IMG/VR virus record: IMGVR_UViG_3300020000_000024
Location: 1 to 48,740 of that record
DNA: 48,740 nucleotides
Source: a virus
Strand: one strand, 5' to 3'
Shown here: positions 31,944 to 38,197 of the stretch, piece after piece
Layout: each line of letters begins with the position of its first letter
Position numbering within the stretch: the stretch's first letter is position 1
The notes under the pieces: model-generated
Told to the model about the DNA's origin: nothing
The model's database searches: none
The model's input: only the letters and a program-made list of their open reading frames with translations
Position numbers and translations under genes: made by a program

Positions 31944-32177
31944 TTAAATAAGTTTAGCTGTTTTGTAATGAATAATTCTCTTCCATCCAAGAATAAATTC
32001 TTTCAACTTATCCTCTTTATCAAATATTGGTGCTATTTGAACATGAGAAACAGGTGATGGATTCTTAAACTTTGTTCTTCGCATCCTTCTATTTAAATCA
32101 AATCCTGATGGATTAAAAGGATGTTGTAATTTTGCAACTTCTTTTGCTGTAAATGGTTTGTTTAATCCTTTTCTCAT
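31944..32177 (-). CDS. Hypothetical basic protein, 77 aa
   Basis: ATG start; Arg/Lys/Pro-rich (LNRRMRRTKFKNPSP), likely nucleic-acid binding by composition. Thirteen bases ahead of the 121-aa gene. Unknown. Confidence 0.65.
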   Translation of the reverse strand: MRKGLNKPFTAKEVAKLQHPFNPSGFDLNRRMRRTKFKNPSPVSHVQIAPIFDKEDKLKEFILGWKRIIHYKTAKLI

Positions 32178-32178
32178 A

Positions 32179-32418
32179 TTATTTTGTTTTTTTAATATAT
32201 TTCTGTTCGTATAAACTAGGAAAATGACAGTATTTTTGATGCTTAATATTATTTACTGTCTTTAAATGAGCCTTACTTTGAGCCATTGGTAATGTATGTC
32301 AATCAGGAGCTGTTTTACATGAAGTAAATACCATTAATAAAAACATTATACATGCAAATATTATTGTATATATAAAAGTTCTTACTCCCCAGGTTAAATT
32401 TGTGAATGCATTTTTCAT
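32179..32418 (-). CDS. Small lipoprotein-like gene with an in-frame TGA
   Basis: ATG 32418 starts MKNAFTNLTWGVRTF, a hydrophobic helix and VFTSCKTAPD (Cys34 in a lipobox-like position), then TGA at 32301-32299; the same frame continues for 39 sense codons (HTLPMAQSKAHLKTVNN...) to TAA at 32179. Either a 39-aa protein, a 35-aa second gene from the ATG at 32286, or one 78-79-aa protein if TGA is read through. The product would be anchored at the cell surface or inner membrane. Unknown function. Confidence 0.5.
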
Positions 32419-32445
32419 AATTTTTGAGTTTTAAGAGTGAAAATA

Positions 32446-32570
32446 AACTATTGTAAATACTCAGAAGCTTGATTAACACCAATTAAGTGAGAATATTATC
32501 TCTAAAGTTAATACTGACCTCCCTGAGATACTACAGAGGTTCTAAATGGATTTCTCCAATTACAATAGTT
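32446..32570 (-). ncRNA. Candidate structured intergenic RNA element D
   Basis: Perfect 11-bp closing stem AACTATTGTAA (32446) / TTACAATAGTT (32560). Inside: CTTGATT/AATTAAG (7 bp with one G-U, 6-nt loop), GAGA/TCTC, and ACCTC/GAGGT (5 bp). It begins 27 nt after the stop of the 218-aa gene. No gene in the spacer 32419-32597. Confidence 0.5.
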
Positions 32571-32597
32571 CATTTAATTTACCTTTCAGTAAATATT

Positions 32598-33254
32598 TTA
32601 AAGGTTATTTTCAATCCATTCATTGACATCAAATTCTTTACCTTGTTTAAAAGAATTTACACAATGAATAATTACATTTCTTACTTTAATTTCAACTTCA
32701 TCCCTTGTATAACTATCCTTAATAGGTTTAATTGTAATAGTATTATCTTTTGGATTTACTTTAGGAATATCGTAAAATTTACCTGGAATACTATTATTAC
32801 CTGATTCTTTAATTGTACTCAATTTTCCATCATCTCTCTTCCACTGAGATTCATATTCAACCATTACTTCAGTAATCTGTTCTCCTTTGTTATATTTCTC
32901 AATATATTTTTCAATAAATGAGGGAGAAGGTTGAGGTAAATAATCAAGAACAAATGATTTCTTTTCAGATGGATTATGATAAGTTAAAGAACTATCTGTT
33001 GTAGCAATGATTTTCTTATTACCACTCCATTCCTCTTTATCAGTACCAATAGCTTGACCAATATCTCCATCAATATCATAAACCCAATCACCTTCTTTAA
33101 TTTCTTCATCTGATAAGAAATATAAATGCTGACAAAGAGTACTTTTATCATACCAATCTAACTGATTAAGTTGTAATTGACCTGATATTGCGCCTAGGAA
33201 TAATTTGACTTTTTGATTAGTTGGAAGCATTAACAACTGTAGTTTCTTTAACAT
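32598..33254 (-). CDS. Hypothetical protein, 218 aa (Bacteroidetes phage type)
   Basis: Contains EGDWVYDIDGDIGQAIG, KIIATTDSSLTYH, LPQPSPSFIEKYIEKYNKGE and ITEVMVEYE, a pattern I recognise from many uncharacterised Bacteroidetes phage proteins, where the IATTD...LPQ section is the usual core. The C-terminal part adds NTITIKPIKDSYTRDEV and a helix. No catalytic residues are evident. ATG start; Element D follows. Confidence 0.75.
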   Translation of the reverse strand: MLKKLQLLMLPTNQKVKLFLGAISGQLQLNQLDWYDKSTLCQHLYFLSDEEIKEGDWVYDIDGDIGQAIGTDKEEWSGNKKIIATTDSSLTYHNPSEKKSFVLDYLPQPSPSFIEKYIEKYNKGEQITEVMVEYESQWKRDDGKLSTIKESGNNSIPGKFYDIPKVNPKDNTITIKPIKDSYTRDEVEIKVRNVIIHCVNSFKQGKEFDVNEWIENNL

Positions 33255-33367
33255 ATCCGTAGATTTTAGTTTTAGATTAGTTTATCCCTCTGCATTCTAT
33301 TCATTGTTCAGCATTTAAAGCTTTCTTGAATAGCTCATCCTTGGGAAATGAGTTATGATGCATTAGA

Positions 33368-33444
33368 CCCAGTATCTCTTCACTTGAAGTGCTGCTTGCT
33401 AATATTACTATTAGGGCATAAGCTCATCTTGTGCCTACGCTGGG
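33368..33444 (-). ncRNA. Candidate structured RNA element E
   Basis: CCCAG (33368) / CTGGG (33440) close a junction holding three hairpins: CACT/AGTG (33381), CTAATA/TATTAG (33399-33414) and GCATAAG/CTTGTGC (33416-33434, one G-U). Cloverleaf-like, but with no T-arm or anticodon arm, so not a tRNA. Confidence 0.4.
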
Positions 33445-33468
33445 CTATCCATAGGAGAGAATATTTTA

Positions 33469-33640
33469 TAAATTCAATACAAATACAAACTATCAAATAT
33501 ATACAATATATTGAGCGTGATATTATTACAATCACTTGTGCTATTTTGAAGCGGTTTGTATAAGGTTAATAGTCAATTAACTAATTGCTCTTATTCAGAG
33601 TAAAACTTATTGTTAATTATGAGTATTTGTATTGAATTTA
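33469..33640 (-). ncRNA. Candidate structured RNA element F with an 18-bp closing stem
   Basis: Perfect inverted repeat TAAATTCAATACAAATAC (33469-33486) / its complement (33623-33640) around 136 nt. Internal hairpins: TCAA..TATAT/ATATATTGA, GTGAT/ATCAC (33517-33535), CAATTA/TAATTG (33574-33587) and CTCT/AGAG (33588-33600). It begins 5 nt after the stop of the 59-aa membrane gene. The length of perfect pairing makes chance unlikely. Confidence 0.55.
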
Positions 33641-33645
33641 ATGTT

Positions 33646-33825
33646 TTAATGTGTTAAATAATAGAACCAAGTCCATGCAATACAGAATAAAAACACCATA
33701 AGAAATGTTTCTCCTGTATATAAATGTTTTTCTTTATTTGTAGCATTTACATAAAACACAACTAAATTGTGTATTACAGTATATGTAAAGAATAAAGAAA
33801 AGAATAATATGATTAGTGTTATCAT
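33646..33825 (-). CDS. Small membrane protein, 59 aa
   Basis: ATG 33825 to TAA 33646 (MITLIILFFSLFFTYTVIH...). Two hydrophobic segments separated by a charged loop (NATNKEKHLYTGE), so a two-helix membrane protein with an aromatic second helix (FCIAWTWFYY). Flanked on both sides by structured spacers. Unknown function. Confidence 0.6.
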   Translation of the reverse strand: MITLIILFFSLFFTYTVIHNLVVFYVNATNKEKHLYTGETFLMVFLFCIAWTWFYYLTH

Positions 33826-34053
33826 AGTTTTGTATATAGTTTAGTAGTTAGTTTATAATTAATTTTCAAAGGGTACATCATTTCTGCTCATCTGCAGCGT
33901 AAGATTGTTATTCAGTATAAACCTTCGTGAAATCCTATATATTATACCAATGGTGGCTTTAATATAATGTAAATCTATCACAATATGTACTCCAATACAT
34001 ATCACTCTGTTTTACACCTTTTGGAGTGTGCTTATCAGAGTATTGCAATGTTT

Positions 34054-34128
34054 GATTAGAAATATATCCCATTCTTTAGCTGAGTTCGTATCTACCTAAG
34101 TAGCACATGTAGAGCTTAATTTCTAATC
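34054..34128 (-). ncRNA. Candidate structured RNA element G1
   Basis: Perfect 10-bp closing stem GATTAGAAAT / ATTTCTAATC, 75 nt overall, with AGCT/AGCT and TCTAC/GTAGA (or CTAC/GTAG) stems inside. Size is tRNA-like but no T-arm or anticodon arm can be drawn on either strand. Confidence 0.4.
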
Positions 34129-34246
34129 CTTTGAATGTTTTAAGAGAGCAGAAGCTTATCCCTACTCTCTAATAGTTTTCATAGGTACTATTGAACCTAT
34201 CAATTAGCAAATATCCCATTTGCTGGGCTAATCAATATTTTAATGA

Positions 34247-34367
34247 ATAATAGGCTTTGTTCACCACTGCAATCATATCTATCTACATCTTACACTTTGT
34301 TTATATGTGTACATTTCTTTGGCTTTTATGCCTTCAATAGATATTAAACATGCTAGTATCCTATTAT
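34247..34367 (-). ncRNA. Candidate structured RNA element G2
   Basis: ATAATAGG / CCTATTAT (8 bp) closes 121 nt; within it ATATCTAT / ATAGATAT (8 bp) closes TACAC/GTGTA and GGC/GCC hairpins. Two nested 8-bp perfect stems. Confidence 0.4.
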
Positions 34368-34375
34368 AGGTACAG

Positions 34376-34427
34376 GTAATTTACTTATTAGATATTTAAT
34401 AAGATTATTCTTTATGTAAAGAATTAC
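34376..34427 (-). ncRNA. Candidate structured RNA element G3
   Basis: GTAATT/AATTAC flank two short-loop hairpins, CTTATTA/TAATAAG (34384-34403) and ATTCTTT/AAAGAAT (34407-34424, 4-nt loop); the closing pair and second hairpin overlap by 3 nt, so they compete. Confidence 0.35.
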
Positions 34428-34487
34428 AAACTGTCAGAGTCTTTAATGTCTGCTCTTTTTGGTGCTTCAAAATATCTTGCTTTAAGG

Positions 34488-34541
34488 AGAGATAGCTTTA
34501 TTCCAATAACATAAACCCTTAACTTTATGTGTCTTATCTCT
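34488..34541 (-). ncRNA. Candidate structured RNA element G4
   Basis: AGAGATA/TATCTCT (7 bp) encloses ACATAAA/TTTATGT (7 bp, 8-nt loop). It lies 32 nt after the stop of the 51-aa gene. Confidence 0.4.
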
Positions 34542-34573
34542 TACTTTCATATGTTTTTCAGAGAACTCTTGGC

Positions 34574-34729
34574 TTATTTCCCGTAATTTAATTGAATCCA
34601 TTGAATACTTGAGGATTCTAATCCAGAATCAATTCCTTTTTGATAAGCATCATCAATATCAGATGCCATTACTCTAAGGATAGAGTTTGTGCTTTTAGAA
34701 GAAGCATAACTTATAAGATATTCATTCAT
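34574..34729 (-). CDS. Small hypothetical protein, 51 aa
   Basis: ATG at 34729 (MNEYLISYASSKSTNSILRVM...) to TAA at 34574; a TTG start at 34777 would add 16 residues. Ser-rich helical N-terminus, then MASDIDDAYQKGIDSGLESSS. The coding look is fair but it is isolated among structured spacers. Unknown function. Confidence 0.45.
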   Translation of the reverse strand: MNEYLISYASSKSTNSILRVMASDIDDAYQKGIDSGLESSSIQWIQLNYGK

Positions 34730-34740
34730 GATTGTATCAA

Positions 34741-34950
34741 TTAATTTAAATGAATTGTAAAGCCCTTTAAATAACAAATCTTACAATATTGTTTAGGACT
34801 ATGAGACCAATTGAATGGTTTAGATAATATATTCTTATTCATATCAATTAGCGATGTTTTTCGAGTTTTTTTGTTTGATTTTGAGTTGATTTCAAAGGTT
34901 AGATAGGTATAGTATATAACTATCATCATTTTTGATCTAATTTCACACAT
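34741..34950 (-). CDS. Doubtful small gene, 69 aa
   Basis: ATG 34950 or internal ATG 34842 (MNKNILSKPFNWSHSP...). Has a YCKICY pair near the end. No overlap coupling with a confirmed gene, so it may be chance. Confidence 0.3.
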   Translation of the reverse strand: MCEIRSKMMIVIYYTYLTFEINSKSNKKTRKTSLIDMNKNILSKPFNWSHSPKQYCKICYLKGFTIHLN

Positions 34951-35109
34951 TTAATAAACAATACGCAAACTTTACGGAGTTATTGTACTGAAAAAGGAGC
35001 AATCAGAGCTAAATTCTACCTAATCGTGTAGTATTAGTTACATTCTCACTTTGTTATCTTCATCGGATCAATGCTGTATGGACCGATGTATGTTTATACA
35101 TTATATATA

Positions 35110-35174
35110 GTGTATCAATATACTATCACCTATCTGGGTGAAGAGCTAATTACTCTTATCATATACTGATACAC
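35110..35174 (-). ncRNA. Candidate structured element H
   Basis: GTGTATCA (35110) / TGATACAC (35167), 8 bp, enclosing CACC/GGTG and AAGAG/CTCTT hairpins. The right arm is also part of the tandem repeat that follows. Confidence 0.4.
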
Positions 35175-35218
35175 AAATGCAAGAGATTATAGTGATACAC
35201 AAATGTAAGAGACTAATA
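35167..35218. repeat. Tandem 26-bp direct repeat, two copies
   Basis: TGATACACAAATGCAAGAGA plus TTATAG (35167-35192) abuts TGATACACAAATGTAAGAGA plus CTAATA (35193-35218). Nineteen of the first 20 bases match. A third, inverted half-copy GTGTATCA lies at 35110. Confidence 0.8.
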
Positions 35219-35240
35219 AAGGGGAGCCGAAGCCCCCCTT
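35219..35240 (-). terminator. Intrinsic terminator with TTCG tetraloop
   Basis: On the minus strand AAGGGGGGC-TTCG-GCTCCCCTT, a 9-bp GC-rich stem with one G-U, then TATTAG. It starts 20 nt after the stop of the 86-aa gene and is one of the most GC-rich spots in the window. Confidence 0.8.
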
Positions 35241-35260
35241 GTAATGCTGATCACACATGA

Positions 35261-35521
35261 TTAGATGTTGATCCAAGCATCAATCTCTTTTGCAGCCCCC
35301 TCTTTATTCTTGAAGATTCTCTTCGTGAGGACAGCATTATCAGATACCTCAACTTCCTGACCAACCTGAAAAGCTAATTTAGCTTCAGGAGTTGCAACAG
35401 AGACGAAACCTGATTCACCTCCAATGGAACGCATTCCATTAGGTAATACAGATGCTCCTTTGGTGAGCAGGATAGTTCTTCCTGCAGGAGTTTGATTAAT
35501 CCAAGATACAGTTAATTTCAT
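35261..35521 (-). CDS. Hypothetical, probably highly expressed early protein, 86 aa
   Basis: ATG at 35521 (MKLTVSWINQTPAGRTILLTKG...); a GTG at 35560 would add 13 residues. Strand-rich with Val/Gly turns (GESGFVSVATPEAKLAFQVGQEVEVSDNAV, in part), consistent with a small beta-barrel. GC content and codon choice differ from its AT-rich neighbours and a strong terminator follows, suggesting a first, abundant product of the minus arm. Could be a nucleic-acid-binding barrel; inference only. Confidence 0.75.
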   Translation of the reverse strand: MKLTVSWINQTPAGRTILLTKGASVLPNGMRSIGGESGFVSVATPEAKLAFQVGQEVEVSDNAVLTKRIFKNKEGAAKEIDAWINI

Positions 35522-35796
35522 GATAGCGAGTTTTTGAATGTGAATATGAATTGATAGCACGGGTTATTCCAACGTGCCAAATTAGGTGGGAGGGTAGAAG
35601 TTAGCAGGTTTAAATTTTCAGAGAAATTAAAAAATTTCAAAAAAAATTTTAGGAAATCTGACGTGTTTTTACCTACCTCAACTTTTGAAAATGAGTGATT
35701 TTGAGTTAAGTGCTTGATAATGAGAGAGAAATTATTTTACCTAAACTATTGACAAATGAATTTTAATGTTGTATCTTTGTCTAAATTAAAATTGAG
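35522..35796. promoter_or_regulatory. Divergent control region between the two arms
   Basis: 275 nt between the divergent genes. Contains the plus promoter at 35749-35779, a GCACG/CGTGC hairpin in the minus leader (35555-35579), two copies of TTTTACCTA (near 35656 and 35735), A/T-tracts (35623-35650) and TTGAG/CTCAA repeats. No clean TAnnTTTG box was found for the minus direction; TAATTTG near 35585 is close but has a one-base shorter spacer. Confidence 0.55.
35749..35779 (+). promoter_or_regulatory. Bacteroidetes-type promoter of the plus arm
   Basis: TTGAC (35749-35753), 18 nt, TATCTTTG (35772-35779), 17 nt before the first ATG. Boxes and spacing are identical to the promoter at 25401-25431. 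Confidence 0.75.
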
Positions 35797-36021
35797 ATGA
35801 ATTTTGAAAGTAGATTTAAAATAGGAGATGAGATAGTTTTTATTTCTAGTAAACTATCTGCAATTATTGGAACTAATGAACCTATATATGGAACAATAGT
35901 AAGTGTAAAATTTACTAAAGCTAAAGTATTTTATGATATTTTAGATGATTATAGAGGTAAAATTTATGAAGAAATAGATTCTATAAATGTAGCAACAATA
36001 GAAGAAGGAATAGAAGAATAA
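35797..36021 (+). CDS. Hypothetical protein, 74 aa, first gene of the plus arm
   Basis: ATG start 17 nt after the promoter. FKIGDEIVFISSKLSAIIGTNEPIYGTIVSVKF (quoted here only as pattern: strand-turn-strand) resembles a small SH3/KOW-like barrel; acidic C-terminus. It might bind nucleic acid or regulate the following genes. Unknown. Confidence 0.7.
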   Translation: MNFESRFKIGDEIVFISSKLSAIIGTNEPIYGTIVSVKFTKAKVFYDILDDYRGKIYEEIDSINVATIEEGIEE

Positions 36022-36041
36022 AAGAAATTAAATTAGATGAG

Positions 36042-36183
36042 CTTAATATGACACTGTAACTTCAGTTAAATCTATTAAGTTTCTCTAATGGGATGTAAAT
36101 ACTCAAATAGAGTTGAGAAACCCCAATAACAAGAGGAGCAAAGACCTAGGGAGCACAACCATAAAAAGTAGTTAAAAAGGTTG
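36042..36183 (+). ncRNA. Structured leader upstream of the nuclease gene
   Basis: On the plus strand: CTTAATA/TATTAAG (36042/36073) enclosing ACTG/CAGT; GTTTCTC/GAGAAAC (36079/36115); CTCAA/TTGAG; and CAACC/GGTTG (36156/36179). It lies directly upstream of the homing-type nuclease. No group I core was found; could be an RNA element, a decayed intron or part of the mobile unit. Confidence 0.4.
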
Positions 36184-36227
36184 CCTTAGAGGACTCAGAA
36201 TTAAAAACCGATACTCTCTCAAGAAAC

Positions 36228-36734
36228 TTGGATTATAAGGAGGTTAAAAACTTCAAAAGTGGTGGTAACATCATTTTCAAGGTAAAAGTCTGTTCAGTTA
36301 TTAATATAGAATATATCAAAAATAATATAAAAAGAAGGATTTATAAAGTATTAAAGAGAAAGAATAAACCTTCTAAAGCTGAGATAAGAATTGCTAAGTA
36401 TTTGAAATCTAATAAAATAGATTATATACAAGAAAAGGAATATAGGGATTTATTCAACCCCAAGACTAAGCAACCTTTAAGATTTGATTTCTGTTCTGAG
36501 CAATTGAATCTTTGTATAGAATATGATGGAATTCAACATTTTGAATATATTCCTAAGTTTCATGGTAAAGATCCTTTAAAGGGTATGAAGAAACTAGAGG
36601 CTCAGAAAGCTAAGGATAGAATAAAGGATGAATATTGTTATGAAAGAAAGATTAGATTAATCAGAATCAAGTATTTAGATTTTGAGAAAATAGAAGAAAT
36701 ATTAGAAAAAGAATTAAATAAAATAGAAAGATGA
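36228..36734 (+). CDS. PD-(D/E)XK (Vsr/EDxHD-like) homing-type endonuclease, 168 aa
   Basis: KPSKAEIRIAKYLKSNKIDYIQEKEYRDLF, then PLRFDFCSEQLNLCIEYDGIQHFE gives the RFDF...CIEYDGxQHF core of Vsr-fold PD-(D/E)XK nucleases, followed by DRIKDEYCYERKIRLIRIKY (the Kxxxxxxxxxxx-I-R-I strand). These occur as free-standing homing endonucleases in phages. No ATG is available: translation begins at TTG 36228 or the frame, open back to 36065, is read from another start; an AAGGAGG lies at 36237. Its stop overlaps the next ATG. Family call is motif-based. Confidence 0.75.
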   Translation: MDYKEVKNFKSGGNIIFKVKVCSVINIEYIKNNIKRRIYKVLKRKNKPSKAEIRIAKYLKSNKIDYIQEKEYRDLFNPKTKQPLRFDFCSEQLNLCIEYDGIQHFEYIPKFHGKDPLKGMKKLEAQKAKDRIKDEYCYERKIRLIRIKYLDFEKIEEILEKELNKIER

Positions 36735-37189
36735 AAAAATTGATTATAGGGATTGGATTATTCCTTTGCTCATTAAGTGGTTACTCTCAATTTATTGGGG
36801 CTACTAATTTAACTACCAGTATGCAGACTGAACCAATGAGTAATTATACTTCATTAACTTTTGGTTGGTATGATGTTAATTCCCTAACAGTGCAGTTTCA
36901 GCCTTTGGATTTTAATCCTCTAATGGCTACAGGAATACCTCCTAATTACACTTATACTTCAATAGCACCTTGGATGTTTAACTTTGGAGTTGGACCTTCT
37001 CAATTGACTAATATTGATACTACAGGACTTTGTAGTAAACTAATTCATTGGAGAACTAAGAGTATCTCAATTAATCAAGATACAGTTCTAAGTCCAATTC
37101 AAAGTTATTTTGTAGGATGTCCTGTAGATACTACAATTGTAGTTCATCTAGGGGTAATTAATGTACACAAGAAAACAAGAACTCACTAA
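36731..37189 (+). CDS. Secreted or virion surface protein with signal peptide, 152 aa
   Basis: MKKLIIGIGLFLCSLSGYSQ is a clear Sec signal peptide with cleavage probably after YSQ. The mature part is strand-rich with few charges (TNLTTSMQTEPMSNYTSLTFGWYDVN, in part) and two Cys (GLCSK and VGCPVD) that could form a disulfide. Unusual for phage, which rarely secretes proteins this way. The gene directly precedes another signal-peptide gene with a 1-nt gap. Confidence 0.75.
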   Translation: MKKLIIGIGLFLCSLSGYSQFIGATNLTTSMQTEPMSNYTSLTFGWYDVNSLTVQFQPLDFNPLMATGIPPNYTYTSIAPWMFNFGVGPSQLTNIDTTGLCSKLIHWRTKSISINQDTVLSPIQSYFVGCPVDTTIVVHLGVINVHKKTRTH

Positions 37190-37190
37190 A

Positions 37191-38189
37191 ATGAAGAAAT
37201 TAATATTAAGTAGTTTAATGATTTTAGGATCATTATTTTGTAAAGGTCAGATAGCTCCAATTGTAAATACAGATGTTTATTTACAACATATGCCTATTTA
37301 TAACTATACACATATAAGTACTAATGGTACTCAAAAAACTCTTGAATTTACAGGAGCTTGTGCAGTATTAGGTCCAGATAACTTAAAATTGGCTTGTGAT
37401 TCAGCTAATGGAATATATCCAGTTGGTAGTGATATGCATATTCCAGAGTATTATGAAGTTAACTTAATTAACCCTTGTACTTTAGATACTATAGGAGAGG
37501 GATATAAAGAAGAGTTTTATCTTACCCCAGATGGAACACAATTTCCTTATGAGGTTAGAAATGGATCTGCTTATAATTTAGTTCAAAATGGAACTTATGG
37601 ATATGATTCAGCAGAATGGGATACTCTTATTCATTATGGAACTCCGGATACAATGATTGCTTGGAATCCAACTTCTGGTAATACAGGATTTGACCCAGCA
37701 ACAGATTGTGTAACAGGAGTACTTTATGGACATTCAGATGCATATAATGGTAATTCTTTTGATATTACAAATGTTCCTGATGGAATCTATATTTTTAGAG
37801 TAATTATTAATCTACCTAATTATGTACACGATCCTGGAAAATATCCTAATTTTGTACAGCATTTATGTAGTATTCAAGGTAATTCATTCACATGGGTAGA
37901 TAGCTACCCTAGTTGTTGTTCTGGTCCATTAGTAGCACCAACTAATTGTGTAGCCACTGGAACATCCCTATCATGGAATGCAGTTCCTAATGCTTGTGGA
38001 TATGTAATTCAACGATGGTTAGTTAAAGGTAATAATCAAATTCAAGCATCTGGTCCAATTAAAAGAACTACAGGAACTACTTTTGTAGATACTGATAATA
38101 TTCCTAAAGGTCAATATGCTTGGTATATTAAAGCTGAAAATGGAAGTTTTGGTCCAGAAGGACACACAAATAAAGTAAATATTAAATAA
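37191..38189 (+). CDS. Secreted protein with lysyl-oxidase-like segment and Fn3-like domain, 332 aa
   Basis: Start at ATG 37191 (MKKLILSSLMILGSLFCKGQ, a Sec signal peptide); a start at 37161 would place ten charged residues in front. Residues about 150-240 contain GHSDAYNGNSFDITNVPDGIYIFRVIINLPN (parts shown), very similar to the DITDVPPGxYxLxVxVNP motif of lysyl oxidases, but His-rich copper ligands are not obvious. Residues about 245-332 (PTNCVATGTSLSWNAV...YAWYIKAENG) look like a fibronectin type III fold. Several Cys pairs suggest disulfides. Probably acts outside the cell or on the virion. Confidence 0.7.
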   Translation: MKKLILSSLMILGSLFCKGQIAPIVNTDVYLQHMPIYNYTHISTNGTQKTLEFTGACAVLGPDNLKLACDSANGIYPVGSDMHIPEYYEVNLINPCTLDTIGEGYKEEFYLTPDGTQFPYEVRNGSAYNLVQNGTYGYDSAEWDTLIHYGTPDTMIAWNPTSGNTGFDPATDCVTGVLYGHSDAYNGNSFDITNVPDGIYIFRVIINLPNYVHDPGKYPNFVQHLCSIQGNSFTWVDSYPSCCSGPLVAPTNCVATGTSLSWNAVPNACGYVIQRWLVKGNNQIQASGPIKRTTGTTFVDTDNIPKGQYAWYIKAENGSFGPEGHTNKVNIK

Positions 38190-38197
38190 ATAAAAAT

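Larger units (their letters stand above)
33255..33645 (-). other. Gene-free structured spacer
   Basis: 391 nt without a credible gene. It contains Elements E (33368-33444) and F (33469-33640), plus a hairpin pairing GCTCAT with ATGAGT near 33332-33355. No TAnnTTTG promoter was seen. Confidence 0.5.
33826..34573 (-). other. 748-nt gene-free region packed with stem-loops
   Basis: No credible gene on either strand. Beyond the elements listed separately at 34054-34128, 34247-34367, 34376-34427 and 34488-34541, it holds ACTCTG/CAGAGT (34004/34036), ATGTA/TACAT, CTGC/GCAG, AGAGAG/CTCTCT (near 34144-34170), AATAGT/ACTATT and GCAAAT/ATTTGC. It could be a tandem series of structured RNAs or an origin-like region. 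Confidence 0.5.
34951..35218 (-). other. Gene-free region with stem-loops and tandem repeats
   Basis: About 270 nt without a gene: CATCGG/CCGATG stem (35063-35092), ATACA/TGTAT, the GTGTATCA/TGATACAC structure at 35110-35174 and the 26-bp tandem repeat at 35167-35218. It follows the terminator of the 86-aa gene. Confidence 0.45.

Noticed and set aside
33348-33563. Plus-strand open frame of 71 codons in the 33.3-33.6 kb spacer
   Set aside because: Overlaps the stem-rich Elements E and F, opposite in direction to every gene around it, Cys/Leu/Ile pattern of AT-rich noise.
33368-34128. Cloverleaf-like foldings resembling tRNA
   Set aside because: No GTTCGA-type T-arm, no anticodon loop with U33, and stem lengths do not fit a tRNA on either strand.
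35219-35240. GC-rich 22-nt hairpin as an attachment site or insertion
   Set aside because: Stem with TTCG tetraloop placed 20 nt after a stop codon on the minus strand is better explained as an intrinsic terminator.
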